Assembly (NCBI GenBank): GCA_032119795.1
Contig: JAUMFO010000013.1
Location: 279,224 to 343,223, forward strand
From: JAGIBJ01 sp032119795
Lineage (GTDB): Bacteria > Actinomycetota > Thermoleophilia > Solirubrobacterales > Solirubrobacteraceae
Length of the DNA stretch: 64,000 nt
Direction of reading: 5' to 3'
The notes under the pieces are model-generated. The model saw only the letters and a program-made list of their open reading frames with translations, was not told the DNA's origin and did no database searches. The translations under genes and the position numbers were made by a program. Numbering within the stretch: the first letter of the stretch is position 1; each line of letters starts with the position of its first letter. Shown here piece after piece: positions 17,054 to 25,094 of the stretch.

Positions 17054-17079
17054 GCCTCCTGGCTCGGCTGCCAGGAGGC
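17054..17079 (-). promoter_or_regulatory. Perfect inverted repeat covering the ribosome site of the DUF4279 gene
   Basis: GCCTCCTGGC (17054-17063) and GCCAGGAGGC (17070-17079) are exact reverse complements with a 6-nt loop. They lie immediately before the ATG on the minus strand, and the GGAGG within the near arm is the only ribosome-binding candidate. It could be an RNA hairpin hiding the site or a DNA operator. Confidence 0.5.
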
Positions 17080-17100
17080 AAGTCTGTAGCCGTTGGACGC

Positions 17101-17940
17101 TTAGGCGCGCTTCGGGACGCCGGTGAGCTTGCTGAGGATCGGGTCGCCGATCACCGACGGCGTGACGCCCATCAGCGCCGCCTGAGCCTTGGGCGCCGCG
17201 CCGACGACGTACCGCGCCTTGGGCCGCTTGGCCGTCAGCGCCCGCTCGATCGACTTCGCGACGCCCTCGGCCGGCGAGGCGAGCTTCTGCGAGAGCGGGA
17301 TCGTCTTGCGGAAGCCGGCGATGTGCTTGGCGTAGAGGGCGCGGTGCTCGGCAGAGACGGTCGCGAGCGTCTCGTCGAGGGCACGGTCGGCCTCACGCCA
17401 AAGGTCGGTGTCCGTCTGTGCGGGCTCGATGAGGCTCACCTTGATCCCCCACGGCTTCAGCTCCAGGCGCAGCGCGTCGCCGAGGGCCTCGAGCGCGAAC
17501 TTAGAGGCGTTGTAGGCGCCCGTCATCGGAGTCGAGATCCGCCCGCTGACCGACGATACGAATACGACCCGTCCACGCGAGGCACGCAGACGCGGAAGCA
17601 CCGCCTGCGTGACGGCGATCTGCCCGAAGACGTTGATCTCGAACTGGCGGCGCAGCTCATCGACGGGGAGCCCCTCGACGGGCCCGCCGACGACGACGCC
17701 GGCGTTATTGACGACGGCGTCGAGCTGCGCGGGCAGGGCGGCATCGAGCGCGGCGATCTGCGCGGCGTCGGTCACGTCGAGCGGGACGGCCTTGATCCGG
17801 CCGTTGCCGACGGACTCCAGCGCGGCGCCGTCGTCCTTGCTGCGGACCGTCCCGATCACGTCCCAGCCGGCCTGCGCCAGGTGGACGGCGGTCGTGCGGC
17901 CAATACCGCGGGAGGCTCCGGTGATGAGAACAGAAGGCAT
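17101..17940 (-). CDS. Short-chain dehydrogenase/reductase
   Basis: The 279-residue SDR shows TGASRGIG at residues 7-14, NNAGVVVGG, the catalytic Ser in VFVSSVSGRIS and YNASK. Overall similarity is to classical SDRs with a C-terminal extension used for ketones or retinol-like substrates. ATG at 17940 places the Rossmann motif at the normal position; an upstream in-frame start at 17988 would add 16 atypical residues. TACGTT lies 11 nt before the ATG on the minus strand. Confidence 0.86.
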   Translation of the reverse strand: MPSVLITGASRGIGRTTAVHLAQAGWDVIGTVRSKDDGAALESVGNGRIKAVPLDVTDAAQIAALDAALPAQLDAVVNNAGVVVGGPVEGLPVDELRRQFEINVFGQIAVTQAVLPRLRASRGRVVFVSSVSGRISTPMTGAYNASKFALEALGDALRLELKPWGIKVSLIEPAQTDTDLWREADRALDETLATVSAEHRALYAKHIAGFRKTIPLSQKLASPAEGVAKSIERALTAKRPKARYVVGAAPKAQAALMGVTPSVIGDPILSKLTGVPKRA

Positions 17941-18062
17941 GGTGGTACGAGAACGTACCCTGATGCTGGCCGGGTCGTCGAAGTTCACCGACTTTTCTTC
18001 GACGAATCTCGACGGCCCGCGCGCCGACGGGCCGGTCCGGGCCGCTCACTAGGCTGCCGGGC

Positions 18063-18485
18063 ATGGTCGATACCGAGCCGAGCCGTCCCCCGCTCCGCGC
18101 TGAGGAGCTGCCGCCGCAGCCGCCGTCGGTCGACGACGCGCAGACGCTCTCGGAGCTGATCGGCGGCGAGGAGCTGATCCGCTTCGCGATGTCGTTCGAC
18201 GGCTACGAGCAGTTCGGTGATCACTGGGGCGAGATCCTCGCCGCGCGGCGCGAGGAGTGGCAGGAGGCCGGCACCCTCCCGCGTGACGTCGACGCGCTGC
18301 GCGGGCTGCTGTTCCTCACGTTCCGCCAGGAGCGCTTCGTCGAGCTCGACGACGGCGTGACGATCCGCGATGCCGACGACCACGTGACGCACGCGGCCCA
18401 GCCCGAGCTCATCACCGACGCGCGCCGCGAGCATGAGCGCTTCAAGCACGCCCTGCTGGGAAAGATCCGCGAGCTCGTCGCGTAG
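18063..18485 (+). CDS. Hypothetical protein, 140 aa
   Basis: No family is recognised. The product is acidic, Pro-rich at the N-terminus (residues 5-24) and mostly helical afterwards (GDHWGEILAARREEWQEAG, LITDARREHERFKHALLG). It lies just upstream of the TfuA-YcaO locus in the same orientation and could belong to it, though a promoter at 18521-18549 separates them. TAGGCT (18050-18055) lies 7 nt before the ATG, indicating a leaderless transcript and confirming the start. Confidence 0.7.
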   Translation: MVDTEPSRPPLRAEELPPQPPSVDDAQTLSELIGGEELIRFAMSFDGYEQFGDHWGEILAARREEWQEAGTLPRDVDALRGLLFLTFRQERFVELDDGVTIRDADDHVTHAAQPELITDARREHERFKHALLGKIRELVA

Positions 18486-18520
18486 CCCGAGCGGCGTGTC
18501 ACCCGACGGTCGTTGGCGCG

Positions 18521-18549
18521 TTGACGCGCAGCGGCACGCGTCTTAACGT
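18521..18549 (+). promoter_or_regulatory. Sigma70-type promoter of the putative RiPP precursor gene
   Basis: TTGACG (18521-18526) and TAACGT (18544-18549) are separated by exactly 17 bp, the best -35/-10 pair seen in the window. Transcription would start near 18556, leaving a 48-nt leader with a run of eight G before the ATG at 18604. An in-frame TTG at 18559 would instead make it nearly leaderless. Confidence 0.65.
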
Positions 18550-18603
18550 GGGCGTCGGTTGGGCTGGCAGCAAGGCCGCCCACTGCATCGGGGGGGGTGC
18601 GGC

Positions 18604-19197
18604 ATGAGTGACTCGGAATTCGAGCCAGATGAGCAGGTCGTTGCGGCGCTGAAGCGCGTCGAGCAGCTCGACCTTCAGCCCGTCCATGAGCTCCTGCGAG
18701 CCGAGGACCCGGACTTCTGGACGGAGCAAGCGCTGGCGGAGACGGAGCTGGCCTACCGCCGGTTCCTCGCGCTCAACCTGCTGTACCCGGCGGAGACGGT
18801 CGCCGTCAACGGCATCCTCGACGAGTTCTGGCACCACCACATTCTCGACACGCAGAAGTACGCCGACGACTGCGAGGCGGTCTTTGGATCGTTCCTGCAC
18901 CACTACCCCCACTTTGGGCGCGTGGATGAGGCCGATCGCGAGCGCAAACATGCGGCGTTCGCGGTGACCCAGGAGATATGGGAGAAGGCGTTTGGCACGT
19001 CGCTGCTCGACCAGTTCGAGAGCACCCGCCAGGCGCGGCTCACGCTCGACAAGGTCATCGGCGCATTCGAGATCGACAACTCAGCTTCCCGCGACGACGT
19101 GTTCGCGGCGCCGAAGTCGTGCAAGAACGGCCAGCACGGCCGCAAGGTGATCGGCGACGTGGGCGCCGACGTCGCCGTCGTCGCGATCATGGAGTAG
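18604..19197 (+). CDS. GRDP-like protein; candidate large RiPP precursor
   Basis: The 197-residue product has an all-helical region (about residues 1-140). Its motif ETELAYRRFLALNLLYPAET, then DEFWHHHILDTQKYADDCE and LHHYPHFG, resembles glycine-rich-domain-protein-like sequences. The last ~40 residues differ sharply. After AFEIDNSASRDDVFAAP comes a basic KSCKNGQHGRK segment and a small-residue tail VIGDVGADVAVVAIME. The gene ends 37 nt before a TfuA-YcaO fusion gene. A folded leader plus a compositionally distinct C-terminus next to a peptide-modifying enzyme suggests a precursor with C-terminal core, but this is inference. It could instead be a partner or recognition protein. Confidence 0.7.
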   Translation: MSDSEFEPDEQVVAALKRVEQLDLQPVHELLRAEDPDFWTEQALAETELAYRRFLALNLLYPAETVAVNGILDEFWHHHILDTQKYADDCEAVFGSFLHHYPHFGRVDEADRERKHAAFAVTQEIWEKAFGTSLLDQFESTRQARLTLDKVIGAFEIDNSASRDDVFAAPKSCKNGQHGRKVIGDVGADVAVVAIME

Positions 19198-19234
19198 CCC
19201 ATGCACCCGCTCGCCGGCCCGGGCCGGTGCCACC

Positions 19235-21928
19235 GTGCCTGACGTCGCCGATGCTCCCCGCATCGTCTTCCTCGGACCGTCGATCTCGGTGGACTTCGCG
19301 CGGCGCGTCCTCCCGGCCGGAGAGTTCCGGCCACCGATCCGCCGCGGCGATCTCCAAGACGTCGAGCCCGGCTCGATCGTGGGGATCGTCGACGGGCTCT
19401 TCGCGCAGACGCTTGCGATCAGCCCCGGCGAGATCCGCGAGGCCATCGGCGGTGGAGTCATCGTCTACGGCGCAGCCAGTATGGGGGCGCTGCGGGCCGC
19501 CGAGGTCGGGGCGGTCGTCGGCGTCGGGCGTGTCTTTGAGATGTATCGCTCCGGGACCATCGAACGCGACGACGAAGTCGCCATCCTGGTCGACGCCGAC
19601 TCCAACGCCGCGCTGACCGAACCGCTCGTGAACGTGCGGTTCGCCGTCGACCGGCTCGTGCGCACGGGCACGCTGCGAAGCGACGACGGCGCAGCGATCG
19701 TCGAGGCTGCCCAGGACCTCCATTTCGAGGAGCGGACGTACCGCAACATCCTCGCCCACTCGCGGCTGGCCGACCGGCGCGACGTCGACGACCTCATCGG
19801 CCTGCTGAAGACGTTCGACCTCAAGCGCGACGACGCCCAGCTCCTCTTGGAGACGCTGGCATCGGCAGCGCCAGCCGTCGGCGGAGACCCACCGCCGCGG
19901 CCGCAGCGTCGCCGGCAGGCCCACGCGCGAGCGAAACCGAGCGAGCCTGCGACCGCCAGGCTCTCGGTGTGGGAATCGGGCGACTCCGCGGAGTTCGAGG
20001 ATCTCGTCCGGTTCCTCAAGGTGACGGGCGCGTTCGAGCCGTTTGCCCGTCGCGCGATCGGCCGGATGGCGGCCGGGAACACTCCGCTGCGGCCGTCGGT
20101 TGCCGTCGCCGCCACCGATCTCCGCGAACCCGCCCAAGCCCTGCTCGACGGGGTGCGCACGCAGTGGGGCTGGGAGTCGGCCGAGGAGGCCCACACGACG
20201 ATGCGCGACCTCGGCCTCGGCCTCGACGACGTCGGCGAGACCCTCGACGCGGAGGTGATCCTGATGCGACTGGTCGGCGCCTTCGGTCGCGCCGAAACCG
20301 ACGAGTTTCAGCGCGCGCTTCGCGCGGAGTTGTGGCTCAACGAGCTCGCGCTCAAGCGCGAGCTCTTGCGACTGGGATCGCTGAGGTTCTTTGCGCAGCA
20401 AGGTGCCAAGGCGGGCGAGCCGACCGACGACGAGCTGATCGACGCGCGGCGGTGCATCGCCCGGCTGCGCCAGGTGCTGCGCTGGGCGGCGGTCGAGGCC
20501 AGCCTCGCCACGATTAACGTGCCGAGCGGCGAGCTGGAGGCGATCACGCGCGATCTGGCCCTCGCCAGGCGAGCCGCCGGACCGATCACCCGCGTGATGG
20601 ACTCCCCACCAACCGCGTCGACTCCGGCGGCGCCCAGGATCGACGGCTGGAGCACGCTCGGCCTGGATCTCTGCAGCAGTGAGAAGGCGCCGGGCAGCGC
20701 GCGGTTTAGCCTGCCGGCTGGGCAGGCCGCCGAGCGGTGCGAAGGGATCGCCCAGCAGATGGGCGTGACCCGGATTGGGCTCGTTGGCGAGCTCGACACG
20801 CTCGGCATCTTCATCGCGCAGGCGTTCGCCGATCGCACCGGGTGGTCGTCGAGCTTTAGTAGCGGCAAGTCTCAGACTCGTGACGGCGCGCGGGTCGGCG
20901 CGATCATGGAGGAGGTGGAGATCCACGCCCAGGACGCGTTCGTCGGCGGGCGCGAGATGCGCACCAGCTTCGCGGCGTCGACCGGGGCGTGGCCGTTCAT
21001 CGATCCGATCGAGCTTGGCCTCCCGTTCGACTCGTCCTACGCGCCCACCGCGACGATCGACTGGTCGCCAGCGATCGACCTGATCGCCGGGGAGCCCGTG
21101 TGGGTGCCAACGGCCGTGATCTCGGGCGAGCGTGAGGTCGGCGACGTGCTCTACTCGCGGCGCCTTGGCGGCAAGATCTTCTCTACCAGTGGGCTCGGGT
21201 CGGGGTTCTCGATGGCTGAGGCGATCGTGCATGCCGGCGCCGAGATCATCGAGCGCCATGCCGTGCGGCTCGCGGAGCTCGAACTCGACAATCCCGGGGG
21301 CATCGGGATCCGCGACTTCTGGTTCGTCGACGAGCGCACGTTGCCGCCGACGCCGGCGCAGATCGTGGGCCAGTACCGCGCCGCCGGCATGGGCGTGCGG
21401 ATTCTCGACATGACCTCCGAGATCGCGGTCCCGAGCTACCGCGTCCGCGTCTTCGACGATCCGTTCTTCACGTCCTCGAGCATGTCGGCCGACGGGTTCG
21501 CGACGCACCCGGACCCGGAGGTTGCCATCACGATGGCGCTGCTCGAAGCCGCCCAGACGCGTGGCGGGTTCATCTCCGGCGGGCGTGAGGACTATTCGCT
21601 GCAGGCCAGGAGCCTCGGCCGCCACGAGCGACCACGGACGGCGGTCCCGAGTGCCGAGAACTTCTGGTTCGGCAATGACCGGCCGGTGCGCCCGTTCTCC
21701 GCCAGGGCCGGCATCGCGACGCGCGACCTGTTGGTCGAGCTGGAGTGGATCGTCGACCGCGTGGAGCGCGCCGGATTCGAGCGCTTCCTCGTCGTCGACC
21801 TCACGATCGAGCGAATCGCGCCGGCCCGCGCCGTGCGCGTGATCATCCCCGGCGTCGAGACCACGAATCCGCTGTGCACCGGCCCGCGCGGCCGAGCCAC
21901 CGCCATCCGGGATCTGCTGCCGAGGTAG
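19235..21928 (+). CDS. TfuA-YcaO fusion, peptide backbone-modifying enzyme
   Basis: The 897-residue protein joins two families usually encoded separately. Residues 1-220 match TfuA (IVFLGPSIS; IVGIVDGLFAQ; VIVYGAASMGALRAAE). Residues 225-465 are helical, with a low-complexity Pro/Arg linker near 215-240. Residues about 468-897 are YcaO (GKSQTRDGARVGAIMEEVE; STSGLGSGFSMAEAIVHAGA then EIIERHA), the ATP-dependent cyclodehydratase/thioamidation family. YcaO activates peptide amide bonds by phosphorylation. TfuA partners are tied to thioamide formation, delivering sulfide. The upstream 197-aa gene is the likely substrate. GTG at 19235 begins just before the TfuA fold. No dehydrogenase, protease or transporter gene is adjacent. 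Confidence 0.9.
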   Translation: MPDVADAPRIVFLGPSISVDFARRVLPAGEFRPPIRRGDLQDVEPGSIVGIVDGLFAQTLAISPGEIREAIGGGVIVYGAASMGALRAAEVGAVVGVGRVFEMYRSGTIERDDEVAILVDADSNAALTEPLVNVRFAVDRLVRTGTLRSDDGAAIVEAAQDLHFEERTYRNILAHSRLADRRDVDDLIGLLKTFDLKRDDAQLLLETLASAAPAVGGDPPPRPQRRRQAHARAKPSEPATARLSVWESGDSAEFEDLVRFLKVTGAFEPFARRAIGRMAAGNTPLRPSVAVAATDLREPAQALLDGVRTQWGWESAEEAHTTMRDLGLGLDDVGETLDAEVILMRLVGAFGRAETDEFQRALRAELWLNELALKRELLRLGSLRFFAQQGAKAGEPTDDELIDARRCIARLRQVLRWAAVEASLATINVPSGELEAITRDLALARRAAGPITRVMDSPPTASTPAAPRIDGWSTLGLDLCSSEKAPGSARFSLPAGQAAERCEGIAQQMGVTRIGLVGELDTLGIFIAQAFADRTGWSSSFSSGKSQTRDGARVGAIMEEVEIHAQDAFVGGREMRTSFAASTGAWPFIDPIELGLPFDSSYAPTATIDWSPAIDLIAGEPVWVPTAVISGEREVGDVLYSRRLGGKIFSTSGLGSGFSMAEAIVHAGAEIIERHAVRLAELELDNPGGIGIRDFWFVDERTLPPTPAQIVGQYRAAGMGVRILDMTSEIAVPSYRVRVFDDPFFTSSSMSADGFATHPDPEVAITMALLEAAQTRGGFISGGREDYSLQARSLGRHERPRTAVPSAENFWFGNDRPVRPFSARAGIATRDLLVELEWIVDRVERAGFERFLVVDLTIERIAPARAVRVIIPGVETTNPLCTGPRGRATAIRDLLPR

Positions 21929-21943
21929 CGGCCGCGCGCCCTC

Positions 21944-22525
21944 TCAGCGCGAGGTCAGCAGTAGTTCGTCGGTGTCCGGCTGGAACTGGGTGCCCGCGGC
22001 CGGCGTTTGGGAGCGGACTGCCTGGCTGCTGGCACCGGTAAGCGTGGTCGTCGCCCCGATTGCGCGCCCGATCCGCAAGGCGTAGGTACCGCGCAGCCCT
22101 GTGAGCCTTGGGGCCGTAAGCGAGTCATTCATGTCGCCCGAGTTGTCGTGGATAGTCCGCCACAGGAGCACCCCGATTGGCTTCCGGTCGAGTTTGGGAC
22201 CGGTGATGGTTTGGCCGCTCAGTTTGCGAGTGAGTCGTACGGTGAGGACCATGGGGTCGGCAAGGCTGTCGGGCGTTGGACAGCCTGTGTCCGCCTTGAA
22301 CGTGACACGGATCGCCAGACGCTTGGCCGTTGACGAGGTGACGCGTGCTCGTGGATCAAAGCACTCGGCTCCGCCCGGAACGTAGATGTCGAGCGACTTT
22401 GCAGTGTCGCCAGCCTCGACGACAACCCACGGGACAGAGATTCTCGATGCCGACGCGTGCGCCGGGCAGGTTGCAAACAGTGCAGTGGCGACGCAGGCTT
22501 GCGTCAAGGCGATTCGAAGATCCAC
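21944..22525 (-). CDS. Secreted hypothetical protein with signal peptide
   Basis: The 193-residue product begins (GTG start) with a signal peptide MDLRIALTQACVATALFATC ending at AHASA. The mature part is beta-rich (SISVPWVVVEAGDTAKSLDI-like segments, VLTVRLTRKL) with two Cys likely forming a disulfide. No family is recognised. GAAGGAA lies about 6 nt before the GTG. It converges on the TfuA-YcaO gene with only 15 nt between stops. Confidence 0.65.
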   Translation of the reverse strand: MDLRIALTQACVATALFATCPAHASASRISVPWVVVEAGDTAKSLDIYVPGGAECFDPRARVTSSTAKRLAIRVTFKADTGCPTPDSLADPMVLTVRLTRKLSGQTITGPKLDRKPIGVLLWRTIHDNSGDMNDSLTAPRLTGLRGTYALRIGRAIGATTTLTGASSQAVRSQTPAAGTQFQPDTDELLLTSR

Positions 22526-22639
22526 GGACGTTCCTTCTTTATTGCTGAAGGCAGAGTGCGCGCGGACCAGTGCGCAAGGACGCAAGGCATCTCTGTCTGA
22601 GGTTGTTCGCGTTGACGGTATACCGCCGCCAGAAGCAAA

Positions 22640-22672
22640 GAACCCCCTCGCCGGTTTGAGGCGTGGGGGTTC
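22640..22672 (-). terminator. Strong terminator downstream of tRNA-Leu(TAG)
   Basis: GAACCCCC and GGGGGTTC form the base of a 13-bp stem with one mismatch (22640-22652/22660-22672). On the minus strand the stem is followed by TTTGCTTC. Two smaller hairpins (22707-22723 and 22730-22740) lie between it and the tRNA. Confidence 0.7.
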
Positions 22673-22768
22673 CAAAGTCGAATCTATGGTGGGCCCGGGA
22701 GCAGCAAACTGGAACAACCAGTTGCGTCGCCCCAACGGGGTAGTGGTTCCAAAGTCGAACCTATGGTG
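22668..22768. repeat. 24-bp direct repeat at the tRNA-Leu 3' flank
   Basis: GGTTCCAAAGTCGAAYCTAT plus GGTG occurs at 22668-22691 and 22745-22768 with a single difference. The right copy includes the tRNA 3' CCA complement (22764-22766) and discriminator base. Seventy-seven bases separate the copies. This looks like an att-type duplication of the tRNA end or a small local duplication. Confidence 0.75.
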
Positions 22769-22850
22769 CGCGCGGAGGGACTCGAACCCCCACACCGTTT
22801 CCGGCACCAGGACCTAAACCTGGCGTGTCTACCAATTTCACCACGCGCGC
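22764..22850 (-). tRNA. tRNA-Leu (TAG), 3' CCA encoded
   Basis: The 87-nt reverse complement is a class II tRNA. It has acceptor GCGCGCG/CGCGCGC, anticodon stem CCAGG/CCTGG with loop TTTAGGT (anticodon TAG), a long variable arm (TGCCGGAAACGGT) and T-arm GGGGGTTCGAGTCCC. CCA is encoded at 22764-22766. Confidence 0.95.
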
Positions 22851-22957
22851 AGTGCGGGCTGGGCGAGTACGCGGCGGTCCCGATCGCGCGCCCGGTGACC
22901 GGGCTGCACGGCGGGGCGCATGCGCGACGCCTCAGCGGTCTAGAGTATTGCCAACCC

Positions 22958-23458
22958 ATGAGCAACGTGCGCGAGCCCAGTCCCGACGTGGTGATCACCC
23001 ATCCCAACCGCGATACCGCGGCCTCGAAGAGCACCCGTGCTTTCGTGATCGTGGTCGAGGCTGCGAGCGCGATCCTTCTCTTCTTCCTCGTGTTCGCCGC
23101 GTGGGGCACCCAGGCCGGCGGACTGATCTTCCAGATCCTGATCGGGCTGCTCTTCGCCTACTTCACCTACGCGGTGATCAACTGGCGCTCCGGCGTCCTC
23201 CCGATCGCCGCCGGCACGGCCGTCATCTCCGGCGTCTTTGCCGCCGTCTCGGTGGGCAGCTGGTTCGATCGCGGCGGCAGCGGCTACGAAGCCGCGCCCC
23301 TCCCCGAATCACTCATCGGTGTGCTCGTGTTTGCGTTCGCCGTCCTGCAGCTCGTCAACGTGGTCGTGACGCTCAAGGCGTTCACGCAGAACTGGCACGT
23401 CGAGCTCGAAGTGCCGCGCAGCGAACTGCGCGGCTCCGGCGCGCCCATCAACGCCTAG
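22958..23458 (+). CDS. Small integral membrane protein, unknown
   Basis: The 166-residue product has four hydrophobic segments (about residues 28-50, 54-72, 77-100 and 118-140). It has a charged cytosolic N-terminus (THPNRDTAASKS) and a short polar tail. No family is recognised. ATG at 22958 is preferred. TAGAGT at 22941-22946 lies 11 nt upstream and may be its -10, giving a very short leader. Confidence 0.7.
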   Translation: MSNVREPSPDVVITHPNRDTAASKSTRAFVIVVEAASAILLFFLVFAAWGTQAGGLIFQILIGLLFAYFTYAVINWRSGVLPIAAGTAVISGVFAAVSVGSWFDRGGSGYEAAPLPESLIGVLVFAFAVLQLVNVVVTLKAFTQNWHVELEVPRSELRGSGAPINA

Positions 23459-23462
23459 CGGC

Positions 23463-24164
23463 CTAGGCGACGCCCAGGAGCCGCGCGAGTTCTGGCACGC
23501 CCGGCGCGATCGCGTGGGCCCCAGCCCGCTGCAGCTCATCGCGGCTTCCAAAGCCATGCAGGACGCCGATCGACGGGAGTCCGTTAGCCACGGCTCCTTC
23601 GATGTCATGCAGGCGATCGCCGATCATCACGGCGCCGTCCGCCAGCGGGCCTAGCGAGTCCAGTGCCTTGCGGACGGTCTGCGTCTTCGTCTCTCGGGAC
23701 GGTGGCACCGGCCCGCAGATCGCGGTGAAGAAGTCGCCGAGTCCGAGCCCGTCGAGCAGTACCTCAGCGAGCGGCTGGGCCTTCGACGTCGCGACCGCCA
23801 GCACCCGCTCCTGGGCGTGCAGCGCCGCCAGCAGCTCGGGGATGCCTGCGTAGGGCGACGACCCCGCGACCATCCCCTGGGCGTAACGGCGGCGGTAGTC
23901 AGCGACGACGTCATCGAGTTCTGAGGCCGACGGCCCGCGGTCGGCCAGCAGCGCCGAGAACGTCTCGTGAAGCGGCGGGCCAATCCGTGGCATCAGCTCA
24001 GCGACCGGCACCTCGTCGACTCCGATGGCGACCAACGTCGCGTTGATCGCCGCGGTGATCCCCGGTGAGGAGTCCGCCAGGGTGCCGTCGAGATCGAACA
24101 GCACGGCGCCGGTCGCATAGACGGCGTTAGCCGTGACGCCGACGTCGCTCGTTGGCGAAGCCAC
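23463..24164 (-). CDS. HAD-family phosphatase (phosphoglycolate phosphatase-like)
   Basis: The 233-residue enzyme carries HAD motif I as LFDLDGTLADSS (nucleophile Asp), motif II VATSKAQPLA, and motif IV region MIGDRLHDIEGAVANG. The cap type resembles Gph/PGPase-like subfamily members. It is the last gene of the tellurite/stress operon, 3 nt after the preceding stop. HAD phosphatases recur in Ter gene neighbourhoods. The GTG at 24164 follows from operon spacing. The physiological substrate is unknown. Confidence 0.85.
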   Translation of the reverse strand: MASPTSDVGVTANAVYATGAVLFDLDGTLADSSPGITAAINATLVAIGVDEVPVAELMPRIGPPLHETFSALLADRGPSASELDDVVADYRRRYAQGMVAGSSPYAGIPELLAALHAQERVLAVATSKAQPLAEVLLDGLGLGDFFTAICGPVPPSRETKTQTVRKALDSLGPLADGAVMIGDRLHDIEGAVANGLPSIGVLHGFGSRDELQRAGAHAIAPGVPELARLLGVA

Positions 24165-24167
24165 GCC

Positions 24168-25094
24168 CTACCCCTGGCGCGAGATCGGCGGTAGCCACGT
24201 GAGCTGCATGCCGTACTCACGCCCGGCCGTCTCGCCGGAGTCAAAGCCGAAGTCCTCGCGACGGATCACCAGCTCGCCATCCACCTGGTAGAGCGCCAAG
24301 GCCACCACCACCGGCCCGCTCGTGCTCACGTGGGTCGTCTCGACGGTGCAGTCGTCGTGCAAGGTCATCAGCAGGCGCTGCGGATCGTTGCCGCGGAAGC
24401 CGCTGACGAGGATCAGCAGCCGTCGGAGCTCGTGCACATGGCGCAGGCCCACCACGATGCGGTGGTGCGTGAGTTCGACGATCGGCCGGCGCCCGAACTC
24501 CGGCGACGTGACCGTGCCAACGGCCGCGTCGACGAGGCCGACGGTCTTGTCTTGCAGCTCCCAGAGCGCCCCGACCGAGCCCGTCCCAGCGACCTCGAAG
24601 GTGAGCGAGCCGATGGCCGATTGGCGCCGATCGAGCGTGACCGTCGGGTTGGCGGCGGTGAGCAGCACGCGGCCGTCCACGCGCTTGGCCGGCGTCTTGG
24701 AGATGGGCTTCTTCTTCGTCCCGAGGGCCGCCGACAACGTCGGCGCGCTCTGCAGCGCGGGAGCAGCGTCGGGCGCCGGAGGCGTGGGCGTGGGACGAGC
24801 CGTCAGCGGAGTCCCACCGCTGGGCGGCGCAGCACGAGGGGGCGAGAGCGGAGTCCCACCGCTAGGCGGCGGAGGACTCGGCGGAGCCAACGGCGTCCCA
24901 CCGCTGGGCGGCTTGGCACGTGGAGGCGAGAGCGGGGTCCCACCGCTCGGCGGCGTGGGTGCGGGACTCGGTGCCGGTGGCGCGGCGTGACTGCGGCCCG
25001 GGCGCTCCATCGAGATCTTCTCAGGCTCGGGGGCCTTCGGCCGCCGACGCAGGTACGTCAGGCTGGCGCGCGAGGCGGTGCGGTCGAGCGCCAT
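24168..25094 (-). CDS. TerD-superfamily-like protein with PPSGGTPL repeat linker
   Basis: The 308-residue product has a basic N-terminus (TYLRRRPKAPEPEK) and a linker (about residues 40-120) with four copies of PPSGGTPL separated by Pro/Ala. The C-terminal domain (about 140-308; ALWELQDKTVGLVDAAVGTV; EYGMQLTWLPP) resembles tellurium-resistance proteins of the TerD/TerA type. It overlaps the upstream terD by one base (TGATG). The repeat linker is unusual and may be a docking or phase-separating tail. The family assignment rests on context and pattern only. Confidence 0.68.
   Translation of the reverse strand: MALDRTASRASLTYLRRRPKAPEPEKISMERPGRSHAAPPAPSPAPTPPSGGTPLSPPRAKPPSGGTPLAPPSPPPPSGGTPLSPPRAAPPSGGTPLTARPTPTPPAPDAAPALQSAPTLSAALGTKKKPISKTPAKRVDGRVLLTAANPTVTLDRRQSAIGSLTFEVAGTGSVGALWELQDKTVGLVDAAVGTVTSPEFGRRPIVELTHHRIVVGLRHVHELRRLLILVSGFRGNDPQRLLMTLHDDCTVETTHVSTSGPVVVALALYQVDGELVIRREDFGFDSGETAGREYGMQLTWLPPISRQG

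Noticed and set aside
19187..21625. An 812-codon minus-strand frame opposite TfuA-YcaO
   Set aside because: Arg/Pro/Gly-rich shadow without family motifs, while the plus strand encodes recognisable TfuA and YcaO domains.
22763..22957. N-terminal extension of the 166-aa membrane protein over tRNA-Leu
   Set aside because: The extension translates the tRNA in antisense; the ATG at 22958 fits better.
24780..24960. Spaced repeats in the Ter operon considered as CRISPR-like
   Set aside because: They are in-frame codons for PPSGGTPL with irregular spacing inside a gene, not an array.
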